Source of the DNA: Neocallimastix lanati (nom. inval.)
Lineage: Eukaryota; Neocallimastigomycota; Neocallimastigomycetes; Neocallimastigales; Neocallimastigaceae
Direction of reading: 5' to 3'
NCBI GenBank assembly: GCA_016946835.1
Contig: JACVTC010000069.1
Span: 755,001-819,000 of the forward strand
Length of the DNA: 64,000 bases
Below, in pieces: positions 1-20,896 of the stretch. Each line of letters begins with the position of its first letter. Positions within the stretch are counted from its first letter, which is position 1. The notes under the pieces were generated by a model that had not been told where the DNA came from, did not search any database, and saw only the letters and a program-made list of their open reading frames with translations. The translations under genes were made by a program, and so were the position numbers.

Positions 1-1209
1 ATTATTAAGACTATTTTTATTATGTTTCTTATTATTTTTACGACCTTTACGACGAAGTTTATTACCAATTTTTGAGAAGGTACCGACAACAGCAGCAGCT
101 TTACCCATCTTTTTACCATTTTGATCAGAAGAGGAACTGGCTTCATCAATATTAACGGTAACAGATTTTTCTTCAATTTCTTCACATTCAAACCAATCAA
201 TACAACCAACAGAAGATGGGAAATACTTCATCATACCATTAATTTCATCTTGAATTTGTTGACAGAAATCATCTAATTTCAAATCATTCTTATCACTACC
301 AAATGGATTTTCAATTTCAGTACTGATGGCTTCAATACCACAGAGAGTGAAAGAAGTTAAGAAGATAATGAGAACTGAAGCCCAATGACAGGTTGGAATA
401 ATTTGTAAAGGAAGGGTTAAGAGATAAATAAGTAAGGCATGCTTAATATGAATACCATAAATAACAGGAATAGGACTATTTAAAATTCTTTCACAACGAG
501 TAAAGTTTTCAGTGATACCGTTAAGACAAGCATAGGATTGATTTAACATAGGAACAGGAATTGACTTTTGAGTGTAAATGTAACCTTCAATATGATAAGC
601 AATTTCCAAAGGAAGAACCTTTAAAACTTCTACTGGTGCAGTAGTGAATAAAGAATTGAAACGGGGTACATGCTTGACTAATTCAGATAAATCATCATAA
701 TCCCAACCAAATTCACCTCTTAAGGAGTGACGAATAGAAATAACTAAAGCAATAATCAAACGCATCACACCCTTCTTTAAATTGAGTTTTTCTTCCTTAT
801 TTTTATCATTTTCATCTATATCAATACAAATCCAAAGGTGACGTGAAAGACTACGAGCATTATTAAGAATACTAGCCCAAGACTTTCTACCTTCCCAGTA
901 ACGATCATAAGCACTATTATTACGGAAAACTAATAATAATGAAAGAACCATACCAATATAGGTTAAAAGAGAAGTTGGGAAGAATATAAATTTAACAAAT
1001 TCTTCTTCTTTATGTCTATCATAGAAAAGTTTTAAGAGAGCAGACCAAGCAGTAAATAAAATTACTGGAATATAAATTTTTGGAATGACTGATTTTTTGA
1101 ATAAGAATATATGGTTCCAACTAACTTCACTCTTTTGTGGTGGAATATATAACTTGTTTTTTTTCTTTTTTTCCAGGTTTAAGTTGTTGAGTACATTACT
1201 GAGCAACAT
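1..1209 (-). CDS. Bestrophin/UPF0187-family anion channel, 3' end beyond window
   Basis: The frame stays open from the ATG at 1209 to the window edge (403 codons) and has no stop, so the C-terminus lies outside. The protein starts MLLSNVLNNL. It has several hydrophobic segments and the family hallmark around residues 95-125, reading LLLVFRNNSAYDRYWEGRKS, the conserved membrane-proximal region of the bestrophin/RFP-TM chloride channel family (PF01062 type). Known members are pentameric anion channels; in fungi and bacteria their physiological role is poorly defined. The C-terminal part is Lys/Arg-rich and presumably cytosolic. No intron is visible. The assignment rests on the motif and the membrane pattern; substrate and localisation cannot be read from sequence. 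Confidence 0.88.
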   Translation of the reverse strand, partial: MLLSNVLNNLNLEKKKKNKLYIPPQKSEVSWNHIFLFKKSVIPKIYIPVILFTAWSALLKLFYDRHKEEEFVKFIFFPTSLLTYIGMVLSLLLVFRNNSAYDRYWEGRKSWASILNNARSLSRHLWICIDIDENDKNKEEKLNLKKGVMRLIIALVISIRHSLRGEFGWDYDDLSELVKHVPRFNSLFTTAPVEVLKVLPLEIAYHIEGYIYTQKSIPVPMLNQSYACLNGITENFTRCERILNSPIPVIYGIHIKHALLIYLLTLPLQIIPTCHWASVLIIFLTSFTLCGIEAISTEIENPFGSDKNDLKLDDFCQQIQDEINGMMKYFPSSVGCIDWFECEEIEEKSVTVNIDEASSSSDQNGKKMGKAAAVVGTFSKIGNKLRRKGRKNNKKHNKNSLNN

Positions 1210-3239
1210 TTTGAAATTTCTACCGTAATAAATTTACAATAATGGTAATAAATAAAAATAAGTTTGTTTGGTTTGTTTGTTTGTTTGTTTGTATTTTATT
1301 TTTAATAATTTTAATATTATTTAATATAAATTTTTATATTATTATAAAAATATATATATCAGAGGTAATATTTATTTAGTAATTAGTATTTTTTTTTTAT
1401 ATTTTTTAAAAAATTGTTATATTAATGTTTTAAATTAAATATATAGTTATATCTTAAAAAAAAAAATTAGTTATATTTAAAATCAATTCATATTACCTTT
1501 TTTAATATCAATTAAATATGATAAAATAAAAATTCTAAATCTTTTAAATAATGTATATTAAATAAAAATTGATTTTTAATTTTGATTTTTTTTTTTTGAT
1601 TTAATCAAAAATTAAATATTTTTTTTTGTTAATAACTAAAGAAAAAAAATTTTGGCTTTATTTTGTAATAAATTTGAATAATATATATATTATTTATTTA
1701 TTTGAATATATATATATATATTATTTTATTTTATTTTATTTTAAAATTGATAATCCTTTTTAGTTTTTAATTTTTATTTTTATTTTTATTTTATTTTATT
1801 TGTAATTCTTTATAAATTTATACTTTTATTATTACTTTGTTAATATATAAAAGTAATTTTTTATTAATTTATTATTTATTTCAATTTTTATTAATTTACT
1901 TAAATATTATTTATTTATAAATGTAAAAAAAAAAAATTTATAAATATATAAATTTTTCTTTTTTCTTTTTATTTTTTTTTTTTATTAAAAGGATGTTGTT
2001 TACAAAGAAAAATAAAAAAAATATTTAAAAAAAAATAATTAAAAAAATTTTTTTATTTTATTTTATTTTTATTTTTTTTGATTCGAATTTTTTTTTTTTT
2101 TTTTTTTAAATTAAATTTATTTAAATATATATTTATACATTCATTTATTTAATTTTTGTTTTATTCTTTTATTTAAAGTTTCCTATCATTTAGAAAAAAA
2201 AATTATTTTATGTTTACCGATTATTAATCAATAACTATTACTATAAATAAATGAATCAATAACTATTCATATAAATAAATAACTAATCATATAAATAAAT
2301 AAATGAATCTATAATAAATAAATAAATCTCTATATATAAATAACTGTTTTATAGATAAGTAAATAAATAAATAAATAAATAAATAATTTCTTTCATTATT
2401 AATATTATTCATTTTATTAATCAAAATATTAATAGTTAAACTTTTTTCTCTAATTAAATGATTTATTAAATATAAATAAATTATTAATATAATAACAATA
2501 TATTTAATATTATTTGATAATATATGTTTACAATATATTATATATATATATTATAAATTAATTTGTATATTCAATATAATACTATTGAAATAATCCATTT
2601 TATTTGAAACTGTCAAAATACAAAATACATTAAAAATTTTTTTTTTGAAATTACATTCAATACTCTAAATTTAAATCATGTGAAATGAAATAAAGCCACA
2701 TTTCTTTGAATTACAAATATTTAAAAAAAAAATATTTCTATTATATTATTATTATTAAAAGAATTTTATAAGAGAAAAAAATTATTAAATAATTATTAAT
2801 AATATTAATAATAAAAAATATTTTTTTAGTATACATATTATAATGAAATATTTTTTAATATTTATTTTATATCAATTCATATTTTTTTTTTTTTAGATAG
2901 ACTTTTTGAATAAAAAATATGTTGATTAAAATTTCATATCAATCTAATTAAAAATTCATCAATTAAGTAATATATTTTGAATTTAAACAAATATTAGCAA
3001 TAATAAATAAACCTTAACAAAATTTATAGGTAAATATTTATAAAGAAAAAAAAATTATATTTTTTACAAGTATAATACTTCAGTACAAATTCTTTTGTGG
3101 CTTATTAATTATATAATATTACATTAATTTATGGTAAAATTCAATTTTATGTCTATTTTTTATGTTAAACGAATTTGATAAGGTTAAATTAAACCTTCCA
3201 AATATAGAATTTTCCAGTAGATTTTTATTATAGTTTAAA

Positions 3240-3352
3240 CAAGTAAATAAATAGATAAATAAATAGATAAATAGATAAATAAATAGATAAATAAATAAAT
3301 AAATAAATAAATAAATAGTTAGATAAATAAATAGATAAATAAATAAATTAAA
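3240..3352. repeat. ATAAATAG/ATAAATAA microsatellite
   Basis: Tandem 8-bp and 4-bp units ATAAATAG and ATAAATAA. The open frame on the minus strand across it is a repeat translation of Leu/Phe/Ile/Tyr only. Confidence 0.85.
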
Positions 3353-4369
3353 AATTAAAAACAGTTTCATTGAAATTCAATGAATAATATGAATAATAAT
3401 ATATAAATCATTTTTATTTTTATTTTTTTTTTTTTTTGGAGGGGGGAGAAAGTAAGCTTTTTCAAGGTATTCTTAAAAATTATTTGACTTGAGTTCTCTT
3501 CTATCTTCATAATGATCTATCAAAAAGTATTACTAATGATGAGTTTTATTGTTGAGAATGAATATTAGAACATCCTTATAGCAGTGAAGTCTTTTCTCTA
3601 TAATATCGTTTCAAATTGTTAATTATTACTACTGCTACTGCTATTAATTATTATTATTAATTATTTTTATTAATTATTATTATTATTATTATTAAACAAT
3701 TTGGAATTTTGAAATTTTAATATTTTAGTAACAATTTATGAAAAAATAGTGATGCAATCAGGATAAGTTTTTCCTTTTTTTTTTTTTTTATTTATTCTTC
3801 AATGGGTGTATTTAGAAAATAAAATAAAATAATAAAATAATTAAATAATAAAATAATTAAATAATATTTTATTCGTTTTTTTTTTTTTTTTTTTTGTACT
3901 TTTTATTTTTTTTTTTTTTGTTTGAAATCATTTAATAAAAAAAAATAAGTTTATAGTAATAATATTTAAAAAAAATTGTTTTTTATTTTTTTTTTTTTTT
4001 TTTTTCTATAGATTTGAAGACTTTTTTGTCTCTCCCATATAGGTTTAATATGGGGTTGAATGGTTTAACTGCCATCCATACCGATTCACTCTCCATATTA
4101 AATAATATTAAATAATATTAAATAATAAAAAATAAAAAAATAAATAATAAAAAATGTTTCTTTATCTTTTCATATAAAATATCATCTACACCAATGAATA
4201 AATATGAATGGTGGATAATTAACAAACATCTTAATGTTACACAATTACATATTATAATTATAAATAGAATTATAAATAGAATTTTATTTATTATTAAAAT
4301 TTTAAAAACAAATTAAATTATTAAATACATAATTATTGATTAAATAATTATTTATTAATAAATATTCTT

Positions 4370-4975
4370 TTTATTTATTTATTATTTATTATTTAATATT
4401 TATTATTTATTAGTAAATACTCTTTTTATTATTTATTATTGATTAATAAATACTCTTTTTATTATTTATTATTTATTATTTATTATTTATTATTTATTAA
4501 TAAATACTCTTTTTATTATTTATTATTTATTATTTATTAATAAATACTCTTTTTATTATTTATTATTTATTATTTATTATTTATTATTTATTTATTATTT
4601 AATTATTTATTATTTATTATTTATTATTTATTATTTATTATTTATTATTTATTATTTATTATTTATTATTTATTATTTATTATTTATTATTTATTATTTA
4701 TTATTTATTATTTATTATTTATTATTTATTATTTATTATTTATTATTTATTATTTATTATTTATTATTTATTATTTATTATTTATTATTTATTATTTATT
4801 ATTTATTATTTATTATTCAATTATTTCTTATTCAATTATTTCTTATTCAATTATTTATTATTTATTATTTATTATTTATTATTTCTTAGTTGTTATTTAT
4901 TATTTATTATTTATTATTTATTATTTCAATTATTTATTACTTATTATTTATTATTCAATTATTAAAATCTCTAAA
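4370..4975. repeat. (TTATTTA)n heptamer tract, about 600 bp
   Basis: Long array of the 7-bp unit TTATTTA. Interruptions such as AATACTCTTTTTATT recur near 4415, 4450, 4505 and 4543, giving a higher-order repeat at the left side. The array continues in degraded form to about 5175. Confidence 0.9.
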
Positions 4976-5574
4976 TTAATACTATTATTAATATTATTAT
5001 TAGTATTATTACTATTATTATAAGTAAAGTAATTAAGTGTTATTATATTCCATTATTATAATTAAAAGATACATACCAACAACCTACAAAAACCTTTTTA
5101 TTATTTATTATTTAATATTTAATATTTATTAATAAATACTCTTTTTATTATTTATTATTTATTATTTATTATTCGATTATTTATTACTCAAATTTTATTA
5201 ATTATACATTATTTAATTTATTATATATAATAATGTATCATTTCATTTTACAAAAAAAAAGAAAAATAAAAATAATTGATGAAATATAACCAAGAAATAC
5301 TATGTTCAAAGTAAATAGTGTGGTGTCCAAATAAACTCTCCATTAAACTAAGGTAAATATTATCTGAAGATTCAATTTCTATGGATTCATTGATTTATGG
5401 GTTTATAATTACGATATAGTATATATTTTAGGATAAAGAGTGACTATTTTTTTTTAGACTTAGAGAATAACTTTATTTAATTTATAATAATAATAAAAAT
5501 TACATGATTTAAATGAAAAATAACAAATAAAATACATGAAATGAAAATATGATATATTATAATAATTATAAAAG

Positions 5575-5850
5575 TGTGTTAGAAGCAATAGCCTCTACCT
5601 TTTCCATTCTTCGATGATAATACCACGTCCATTATTGCGAGTAATAATTTCAATATTAGTGTTAATCAAACGAATCTGTATTAGATCTTTCACCAGGGAG
5701 GTGAAAATCCATGCCTTATCATTTCGACGTCGACGCTCTCGGTAACGGTAGATTCAACGGAATACCAATTTCATCATCAATCTAAAAAATCGACAAATTA
5801 ATGGTATTACGTTTGTTAGAAACTCTGCAATCCCTACAAAAATACGGAAA
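5575..5850 (-). pseudogene. Unassigned coding-like island, probably a gene relic
   Basis: A 275-bp patch with clearly higher GC than its surroundings. On the minus strand one frame is open for about 50 codons and contains RNNGRGIIIEEWKR before a TAG; another frame over the first part reads DDEIGIPLNLPLPRAST. Neither frame is open throughout, so if it was coding it is now broken or spliced. The NNGRGI string recalls the ATP-binding N-box region of type II topoisomerases, but the surroundings do not support that well enough to assign it. I do not recognise the gene. Confidence 0.25.
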
Positions 5851-5949
5851 CAGTTGACGAAGTTGAACTTTAATAAACAAATAAATAAACAAATCAACAA
5901 ATAAATAAACAAATAAACAAATAAATATAAATAATTCAATAGCTTTTCT

Positions 5950-6459
5950 TTTTTTTTTTTTTTTTGTAACTTTTTAAAAGTAATTTATAATTTTATAATT
6001 TGTTAATATATATGAATATATATTATTCATTTTTATATAAAATAAATAAATAATACATAAATTATGAAAAAATAAATTAATCATATTTTTATTAATTAAT
6101 AAAGATCAATTAACTTTATTATTTTTTTTTTTATTTTTTTTATTTTTTTTTTATTTTTTTTTTTTATTACATTTAGCCTTTATATATTGTATATACTTTT
6201 TAAAATTTATGTATTTAAAATTAAATACAAAAATTTTTTCTTTTATTTCATTTTTTTTTTTTCTTTGTATTAAATATTATTTAATTATAAATTATTTAAT
6301 TTTATTTAAAAAAAATTTAATTTTTAATTTATTGATTATTTTTTATTTTTTATTATTATTATTATTTTTTTTTAATTAACTACTTTTTATTTATTTATTT
6401 ATTTATTTATGTAATATTTATTCTTTTTTTTTTTTTTATTTAGAATCAATAAGTTTTAT
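5950..6459. other. AT-rich spacer 3' of the GH9 gene
   Basis: Homopolymeric A/T sequence with no coding signal. It probably holds the 3' UTR and terminator of the minus-strand GH9 gene, but no distinct element is visible. Confidence 0.5.
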
Positions 6460-13642
<7,183 letters not shown>

Positions 13643-14294
13643 TTATTTTTTTTCTTTAACATAATCCTTCGTAAGATCAATATCCAAGTGAGTATTAATA
13701 ATCTTAACCTTTCTTTTACGTTGCTTAGTCTTCTTCTTATTTGTATTCTATTAAAAAAAAAAAAAATAAAAATAAAAATAAAAATAAAAAAAGGAAAATT
13801 GTAATAATAATAATAATAATAATATTAATAATAATAATTAATTTAACATAACATTTAAAATATTAATTTTGATGATAATTAAATATTTTATAATTTTTTT
13901 TTTTTTTTTTTTTACCTTTGGATTAACTTTAGCTTCAAATACTTCCATAGATTTCAAACCAGCTAAAATGAAAATAAACAATAGTTATATTATAGATAGA
14001 TTAATTATTTTTTTAATACAAAAAAAAAATAAAATAAAAAAAAAAAAAATAAAATAAAAAAATAAAAATAAAAATATAAAAAACAAATAATAATGTATAC
14101 ATATATAAAAAATTAAAAAAAAAATATATAAAATATAGATAATATAGATAAAAAATAAATTATATATAATTTTATTTGATTTTACCATTCTTTAATTCCT
14201 TTGATAATTCTTCTTCTGCTGGAACGGTTAAAGAATGCCATAATTCTTTAAATTCTTATATTATTTATATTAGAAAATATTTAATAATCAAGTT

Positions 14295-14327
<33 letters not shown>

Positions 14328-15679
14328 TATAATAATAATAATAATAATAATATTAATAATATAATAAATTAATATTTATATATGTAATACCTTTATCCAT
14401 TTCAACATTTAGCTCCTTTTCATTTGCATAAATAATTCTTGGATTTTCTTTACTATATATTACAAGAATTTCACCTTCTTTTTCTAACTCCTTTATTTTT
14501 TTTTTATTTATTTTTTTTTTTTTTTTTTTTGATACAAAAAAAAAAGAAATAATGAATATAATAATTACAATTATTATATATATGAATATATATATATACA
14601 TATATTAATTTTTAATAAAAACATTACTTTAATATCATCTATTAAATTTGAAGAATAAGAATCTTTTAATCCTCTAACTTCCATAGCTTTATGTTCTCTT
14701 ACTAATTTTAATAAATCTTCTTTATTTTTAATATCATACAAAGGCTTTCATTATAATATATTATAATATTAATATTGAATATATATATATATATATATAT
14801 ACTTTTTTTTTTACCAATATAAATTAAAATAGTATATCTAATATAATAAATAATTACTTTATAAGTAAACGTATTATTTTCAGGATCATATGTAATTTTA
14901 TCATTATGTGTTAAGTTATTTAATAAATCTTCAGAAGAATATATATCAACTTTTGCAAATTCTTTTAAATCTTCAGCTGTATGAGGTCCTTCATGTTCCT
15001 ACAAAAGTTTTTATTTATTTATTTATTATTATTATTTTTTTTATTTTATTTCCATTTTAAATGATTAATAATTATAATTTTGATTTTTCTTTTGTCTTTT
15101 TATATCTTATTTTTCATAAAATTAATATGTTATCAATTAATAATTATCTTTATTAAATAATTACTTTTAAATAATTAATGACATTATACATTTGTTGACT
15201 AATTGATAGTTTTGATCCTGCTACCGGTAATTCATATGCTTCAAATTAAATATATATTGAAATGAAAAAAAAAAAAAATATAATATAATAATATCCGGAT
15301 TTCAAATGATTTCAAATGATTTCAAATTAAAATTGATTTTGATTTTAATTATATATTTATTTATTAAAATATTTATTTATTTGTAAAATATATATATATA
15401 TTAATATTAGAGTATAGATAAATGAAACATTTTCAGTATAATAAAATGGTTATAAATTTTAAATCTTTCTTTTACAAAAAAAAAAAAAGAAAAAGATATC
15501 TTACATTGCTTTTTCTGCATTCTTCTTGCTTCAAATATTTTATTATGAAGCTTATTCTCAAAATTAGTAACACTATGGGCATTACTTGGTTCATTGCGAT
15601 GGACAATATTACGCTTTATTATTGGTTGTTTGATAAGCCTTGCTTTGAAAGCTTTTCTCTGCTGTTCCAGACTATTCAT
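13643..15679 (-). CDS. Transcription initiation factor IIE subunit beta (TFIIE-beta), eight exons
   Basis: Small subunit of general transcription factor TFIIE, which with TFIIE-alpha recruits TFIIH to the RNA polymerase II preinitiation complex in the nucleus. Exons (minus): 15679-15505, 15238-15165, 14998-14858, 14744-14628, 14490-14391, 14254-14186, 13962-13916 and 13747-13643. All junctions are GT/AG and frame-consistent, giving 275 aa (human TFIIE-beta is about 290). Recognisable segments are the first winged-helix region (QMYNVINYLKEHEGPHTAED), the core KITYDPENNTFTYKPLYDIK, the second winged helix with LEKEGEILVI and IIYANEK, the EFKELWHSLTV segment, and a basic C-terminal tail ending HLDIDLTKDYVKEKK. 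The acceptor of exon 5 could be shifted by three bases. It is the only clear basal-transcription gene in the window. Confidence 0.92.
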
Positions 15680-16530
15680 TTTTAATTGATAATACTATTT
15701 AATTAATTTGATAATATAAAATGATTTAAATAAATTTTGGATATAATTTTTTTCTTTTTTTTTAATAAATTAAAACTAATAAATAATTCTATTTTAGATG
15801 TAAATATATATAATATTTTGTATCATTAATATCATTGATATTATTAATAATATTATATAAAATTTCTTATTTTAAAATTGGTTTTTTTATTTCAATAAAA
15901 AAAAAAATTTTTAAAAAAATAAAAAAAAAAAAATTTTCTTGTTTTTGTTATTTTATCAACTTTTAATATAAATTTATTTATTCTTAGAAATAAAATTTAA
16001 TAGTATTAAATATTATTAAATTTTATATTATATCTATATAAAATTATAAATAATAAGATTATATAAAATTTTAATGTAATATATTATGGCTTATAATATA
16101 GTTAATATATTAACAGATATGTAATATTCACATTTTAATAATTATTGTAATAAATATAATGTGAATATAAAGTGGCGCATAAAACCTAAATGTAACATAA
16201 TTTATAATTTTAATTTAGGAAAATAAAATATAATTATTAATACAAAATATTATCTTCAATTGCTCAAAATAAAAATTTTGATATTAATTTCATTATCTTC
16301 AACTATTTAAAAATTAAAAGTCAAAATATGGCTTGATAAACTTTCATATTATCAAGCTATATCAACTATATTATTATAAAAATGACACAATAATTGAAAT
16401 AAAATCATTTTCTTTAATAATAATTGTTAATAGTTAAAAAATTTTTATCTTAATAATAATTAATTATTTAATTAAATCCTTTAAAAAATTATATTTTATT
16501 AGTCCAGAATATTTTATTGTATTTGCATTG

Positions 16531-16565
<35 letters not shown>

Positions 16566-16632
16566 TTCGAATAATGTATGTATTAAAAGAATGTATGTTG
16601 TTATTATATAAATATTTTTCATTTATTTTTAG

Positions 16633-16667
<35 letters not shown>

Positions 16668-17629
16668 AGACGTAAACTTACAAATTGAAAAATAATATAT
16701 ATATCTATATATCAAATGAATATTCTATAACAAATATAAAATTATTTCAGATATTATTTAAATTATCAATACAATAAAAAATATAATCAATTTTCAATAT
16801 TAAATAATAATATTAATACCTTATTTATTTATTTTCTTTAATTTATTGTATATAATATTATTAATTATTGTATTATTACAATATTAATAAAATTAAAACT
16901 AAAAGTATGAAATATTTTTTTTATTTTATTTAATTTATAAATATTATTTCTAAACAATAGATATCTTGAAATATAATAGAGAACTGATATTTCACTATAA
17001 AATAAATATAAAAAGATGTAATTATTAATATTCCTAAAAATATTATAAAAGTTTATATCATCTTTCTTTTCAGATAATAATCCAAAATTATAATCTTTAT
17101 TATTCCCTTTATTCTATTTATTTAAATGCAAAAAATATTATAATGTATATTTTTACTTATTCTTTTTATATCAAAATAAACAATAATTTAGAATTTTTTT
17201 TTTTTTTTTTATCCGTTTATCCAATTTAAATTTTGAGATATTAATAATTCCTTAACCAATAAGTTAATATTTTCTTTGTTTATAAATGTTTCAAAAGTGT
17301 ATTTTTTTTTTTTTTTTTTTTTTATTAATTAATTTATAAGTTATTCAGTTCTCATATTATATATATTAATTATATATATTATATATAGAGAATATTTAAT
17401 TATTGCATAATTTAATCCAAGAAGAACGTTTTTATACTTATTTTTTATATATTTATTTACTCTTTTTTATTAGTTACAAAAAAATAATTGTCATCACCTT
17501 TTTTGTTAGTATGATATTCAATATTTATTTTAACAAAGTTTAATATATATATATATATATAAATATTTTAAATTTATACTTTTTTTTTTTTTTTTTTCAT
17601 AATCTATAATATTATTACATATAATTCCT

Positions 17630-17892
17630 TTTTTTTATTATTATTTTTTTTATTATTATTTTTTTTATTATTATTTTTTTTATTATTATTTTTTTTATTA
17701 TTATTTTTTTTATTATTATTTTTTTTATTATTATTTTTTTTATTATTATTTTTTTATTATTATTATTTTTTTTATTATTATTTTTTTTATTATTATTTTT
17801 TTTATTATTATTTTTTTTATTATTATTTTTTTTATTATTATTTTTTTTATTATTATTTTTATTATTATTATTTTTTTTATTATTATTTTTCC
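17630..17892. repeat. 15-bp minisatellite (ATTATTATTTTTTTT)n
   Basis: About 17 near-identical tandem copies of a unit made of three ATT-type triplets and an eight-T run. Two copies differ by a single-T or triplet length change. It is non-coding on both strands. Confidence 0.9.
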
Positions 17893-17953
17893 CATTAGGT
17901 TTTAATATTTATATCTATTTAATGATTTATGAAAATTTTGAAGTTCAGAACGA

Positions 17954-17991
<38 letters not shown>

Positions 17992-18082
17992 TATTTGATT
18001 TTCACAATACTTCTTATTTATTATTATTTCACATAATTGTATTTTTTAATATTTTTTATTTTTATATATACTTTTTTTTTTT

Positions 18083-18154
<72 letters not shown>

Positions 18155-18481
18155 TTATATTTATATTTATATTTATTTATATTTATTTTTATTTTTATTT
18201 TATTTAATTTTTTAATTTTTATATTTTTTATATTTTTTATATATATATATTTTTTTTTATTTTAAATAGTAATTTTTTAAAATTATTTTAATTTATTTTT
18301 TTAATTTTTATTTATTTATTTTTATTATTATTTATTATTATTATATGTTGTTACTCTAAAACTTTGATTATAATTATAATATTTAGTATTTCTTTATATT
18401 TTAAATATATATTGTAGGTATGTACAAATTATTTCTAAAATTATATTTAATATTTTGTTATATTACATATTATATTATATA

Positions 18482-18910
18482 TTGTTAATAAGTGTATATT
18501 ATTAAAAATTTTTTTTAAATTTTTAGTTATTTCAAAAAATAAGAGATTTGAAAAGTATTTAAAACATTATAATATTTCTTGCAGATGGTAATATTTCTGT
18601 TGATTTGGTTTTTATAGTTATTAAATGTATTGTTAAAAATTTTTTAAATTTTTTAATTATTTCAATGAATGAGAGATTTAAAAAGTATTTAGAAACATTA
18701 TAATATTTCGTAAAGATAGGATTACTTATGATGATTCGGTTTTTATAGTTATTAAGTGTATTATTGTGAATTTTTAATTTTCAAATTATTTAAAACTAGG
18801 TGAGATTTACTTAGATGTATTATTAAATTTCTTATTCTTTCAAATAATTAAAAATTCAGATATTCTTAAAAAGTATTTAAAATATTATAAAATTAAAATT
18901 TATATTGATT
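18482..18910. repeat. Degenerate tandem repeat, period about 130 bp
   Basis: GAGATTTGAAAAGTATTTA at 18543 recurs as GAGATTTAAAAAGTATTTA at 18673, with the flanking order (ATTTCAA, CATTATAATATTTC, GGTTTTTATAGTTATTAA) preserved. A third, weaker copy follows near 18868. Confidence 0.7.
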
Positions 18911-19321
18911 TTATTTGCAAGTTATTTAATGGATTTAAAAATTTTAATATAATAGTAATAATGAATAATTATTCAGAATTATAATGATTAATAATTAAAA
19001 TATATATATATATATATTTATATATAACGAATTATAGATATTTCTTTGTTTCAAATATATTTATTGAAAGTATATATTTCAAAAAATTAAATAAATACTT
19101 TAATAATAGTTAAATAAATTAACTAATAAATATTAAATAATATATTAAATAAATAATAAATAAATAATTCATTAATAATAAATAAATAATAAATAATAAA
19201 TAATAATAATATAATAATAATAAATAATAAATAATAATAATAATAATAATAATAAATAATAATTAATAATAATAAATAATAATTAATAATAATAAATAAT
19301 AATTAATAATAAATAATAATT

Positions 19322-19359
<38 letters not shown>

Positions 19360-19420
19360 GTAATAATAATAGTAAATAAATAAGTAAATAAATGAATAAC
19401 AAATAAATAATAAATATATT

Positions 19421-19599
19421 AAGAGTCGTGAAATTTGGGTTCAATAATAATATCAACTTTATTAATATGTTTATACGATAAAGAGTTACTAGCATTTATT
19501 ATTCAAAATTAGATGCTTTTATATTAATATATTGTGACTTATACATTATTTATATTACAGTATTTTTCATATTCTTCATATATTTCACATATTCTGACA
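19421..19599 (-). repeat. 3' LTR of the copia-like element, diverged
   Basis: Begins right after the polypurine tract and shares several 12-25 bp blocks in order with 21385-21590. Its far end is degraded near the (AAT)n tract. Confidence 0.6.
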
Positions 19600-20759
19600 T
19601 TTTCCCCTTGAACCTAGCTATTCTATAATGAATAAATTGGTTTACTTGTGAACATGGGTATATAAAATTATCCTATTTTATAATATTAACTTGATATTAT
19701 TAAACTATTATTTATTTCTATTCTAAATTAACCTTTAATTTTACATGAATAAAGTAATTTTTACATTATATTAATTCTTTAATTCAATTTAAATATTTCT
19801 AAAATAATTTCTTAAAATTATTTATAATCTAATAATTTCCCCCAAAAACTAAGTATTTAATATTATTGCACCATTAATATTAGATGTATCTAAAACATCT
19901 CTTATAATATATGGTTTATATATTATCATTAATATGATGGAAACCTTTCTTTTGAAGGGTGATATTATACCATCTCAATTTGTGTAAATACCTCTTATAT
20001 ATTGGGTTTTTTTTACATCATTTTCAATTATAATCCCCTTTATAGATTAGCGCTAACTTTTATATATTTTTGTTTTGTAGTTTTAGCCATAACTATTAAA
20101 ATAAATTGTTAATTATTATATATCGGTGTACTCGATAAATCATAATTGTGGTGTATTAAAATTAATTACAATTATAATTAATTATATTATTCTAGCCATT
20201 TAAACTTATTTAGTAAATAATATAAATTGTTTTATAATTGATTAAGATTCAATGTTTAAATTAATTTCTTCTTATTGATTAATTTTTGCTTATTTTCACT
20301 TTTAGGTTATTTTATTCATTTCCAAGATAAATACTATTTTTAAATAATCAGCATAAAGAATCAGCTAAGTTACTTTTCTTTAATATTTTATGATAAGGAT
20401 TTTATATATTTGAATTTTCTCAATATTAAAATATTAATAATAAAAGATTAATAATTAACTTCTTGAATATTTAACAATCAATAAGTACAGCTTGAAGATG
20501 GATAAATGTCATCTATTTGTATAACCTATAGTTATATTTATTATTATATTATACTTTTCATTACAAACGTTTGTATCATAATTATATTAAAATAGTTATT
20601 ATCTAAACCCATTTCACGCTAGGTTTAATAATACTGTTATTGTTAGATTAAACACATTTTACCCTAGGAATTATCATTCTCTTATATTTTCCTGGAATAT
20701 TTAGGATATAATATTTAAAATTATTTTGTATGGGATCTCTGACCGAAAGTCACCTCTAT

Positions 20760-20793
<34 letters not shown>

Positions 20794-20858
20794 TTGTTTG
20801 ATATGTATAAATACACTTTAAAATAATTATAATTTTAATAATAGGCTTTGTGATTTAA

Positions 20859-20896
<38 letters not shown>

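Larger units (their letters stand above)
1210..5574. other. AT-rich intergenic spacer with simple repeats
   Basis: Almost pure A/T with homopolymer runs, (AAAT)n and (TTATTTA)n tracts. No credible coding region is seen. Short reading frames here translate only tetranucleotide or heptanucleotide repeats. AAGCCACA near 2694 and its inverse TGTGGCTT near 3095 could be ends of a small inverted-repeat element, but the match is short. Confidence 0.7.
15680..19420. other. 3.7-kb AT-rich intergenic region with minisatellites
   Basis: No gene supported. It contains long poly(A) runs (near 16530-16560 and 16635-16665), a poly-T/TTA minisatellite at 17630-17892, (TTA)n and (TATATT)n tracts at 17955-18180, a degenerate 130-bp tandem repeat at 18482-18910 and (AAT)n tracts at 19140-19390. 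Open frames there encode only Tyr/Ile/Leu/Phe repeats. Confidence 0.65.

Noticed and set aside
2690-3105. MITE bounded by AAGCCACA and TGTGGCTT
   Set aside because: Only 8 bp of convincing inverted match in AT-rich sequence and no target duplication.
14480-14601. Exon 5 of TFIIE-beta starting further upstream in the poly-Lys frame
   Set aside because: That frame is intronic A-rich sequence; the AAAG acceptor at 14491 restores the conserved core after DDIK.
17922-18215. 97-codon open frame rich in Tyr and Phe
   Set aside because: Pure translation of (TTA)n and (TATATT)n microsatellites.
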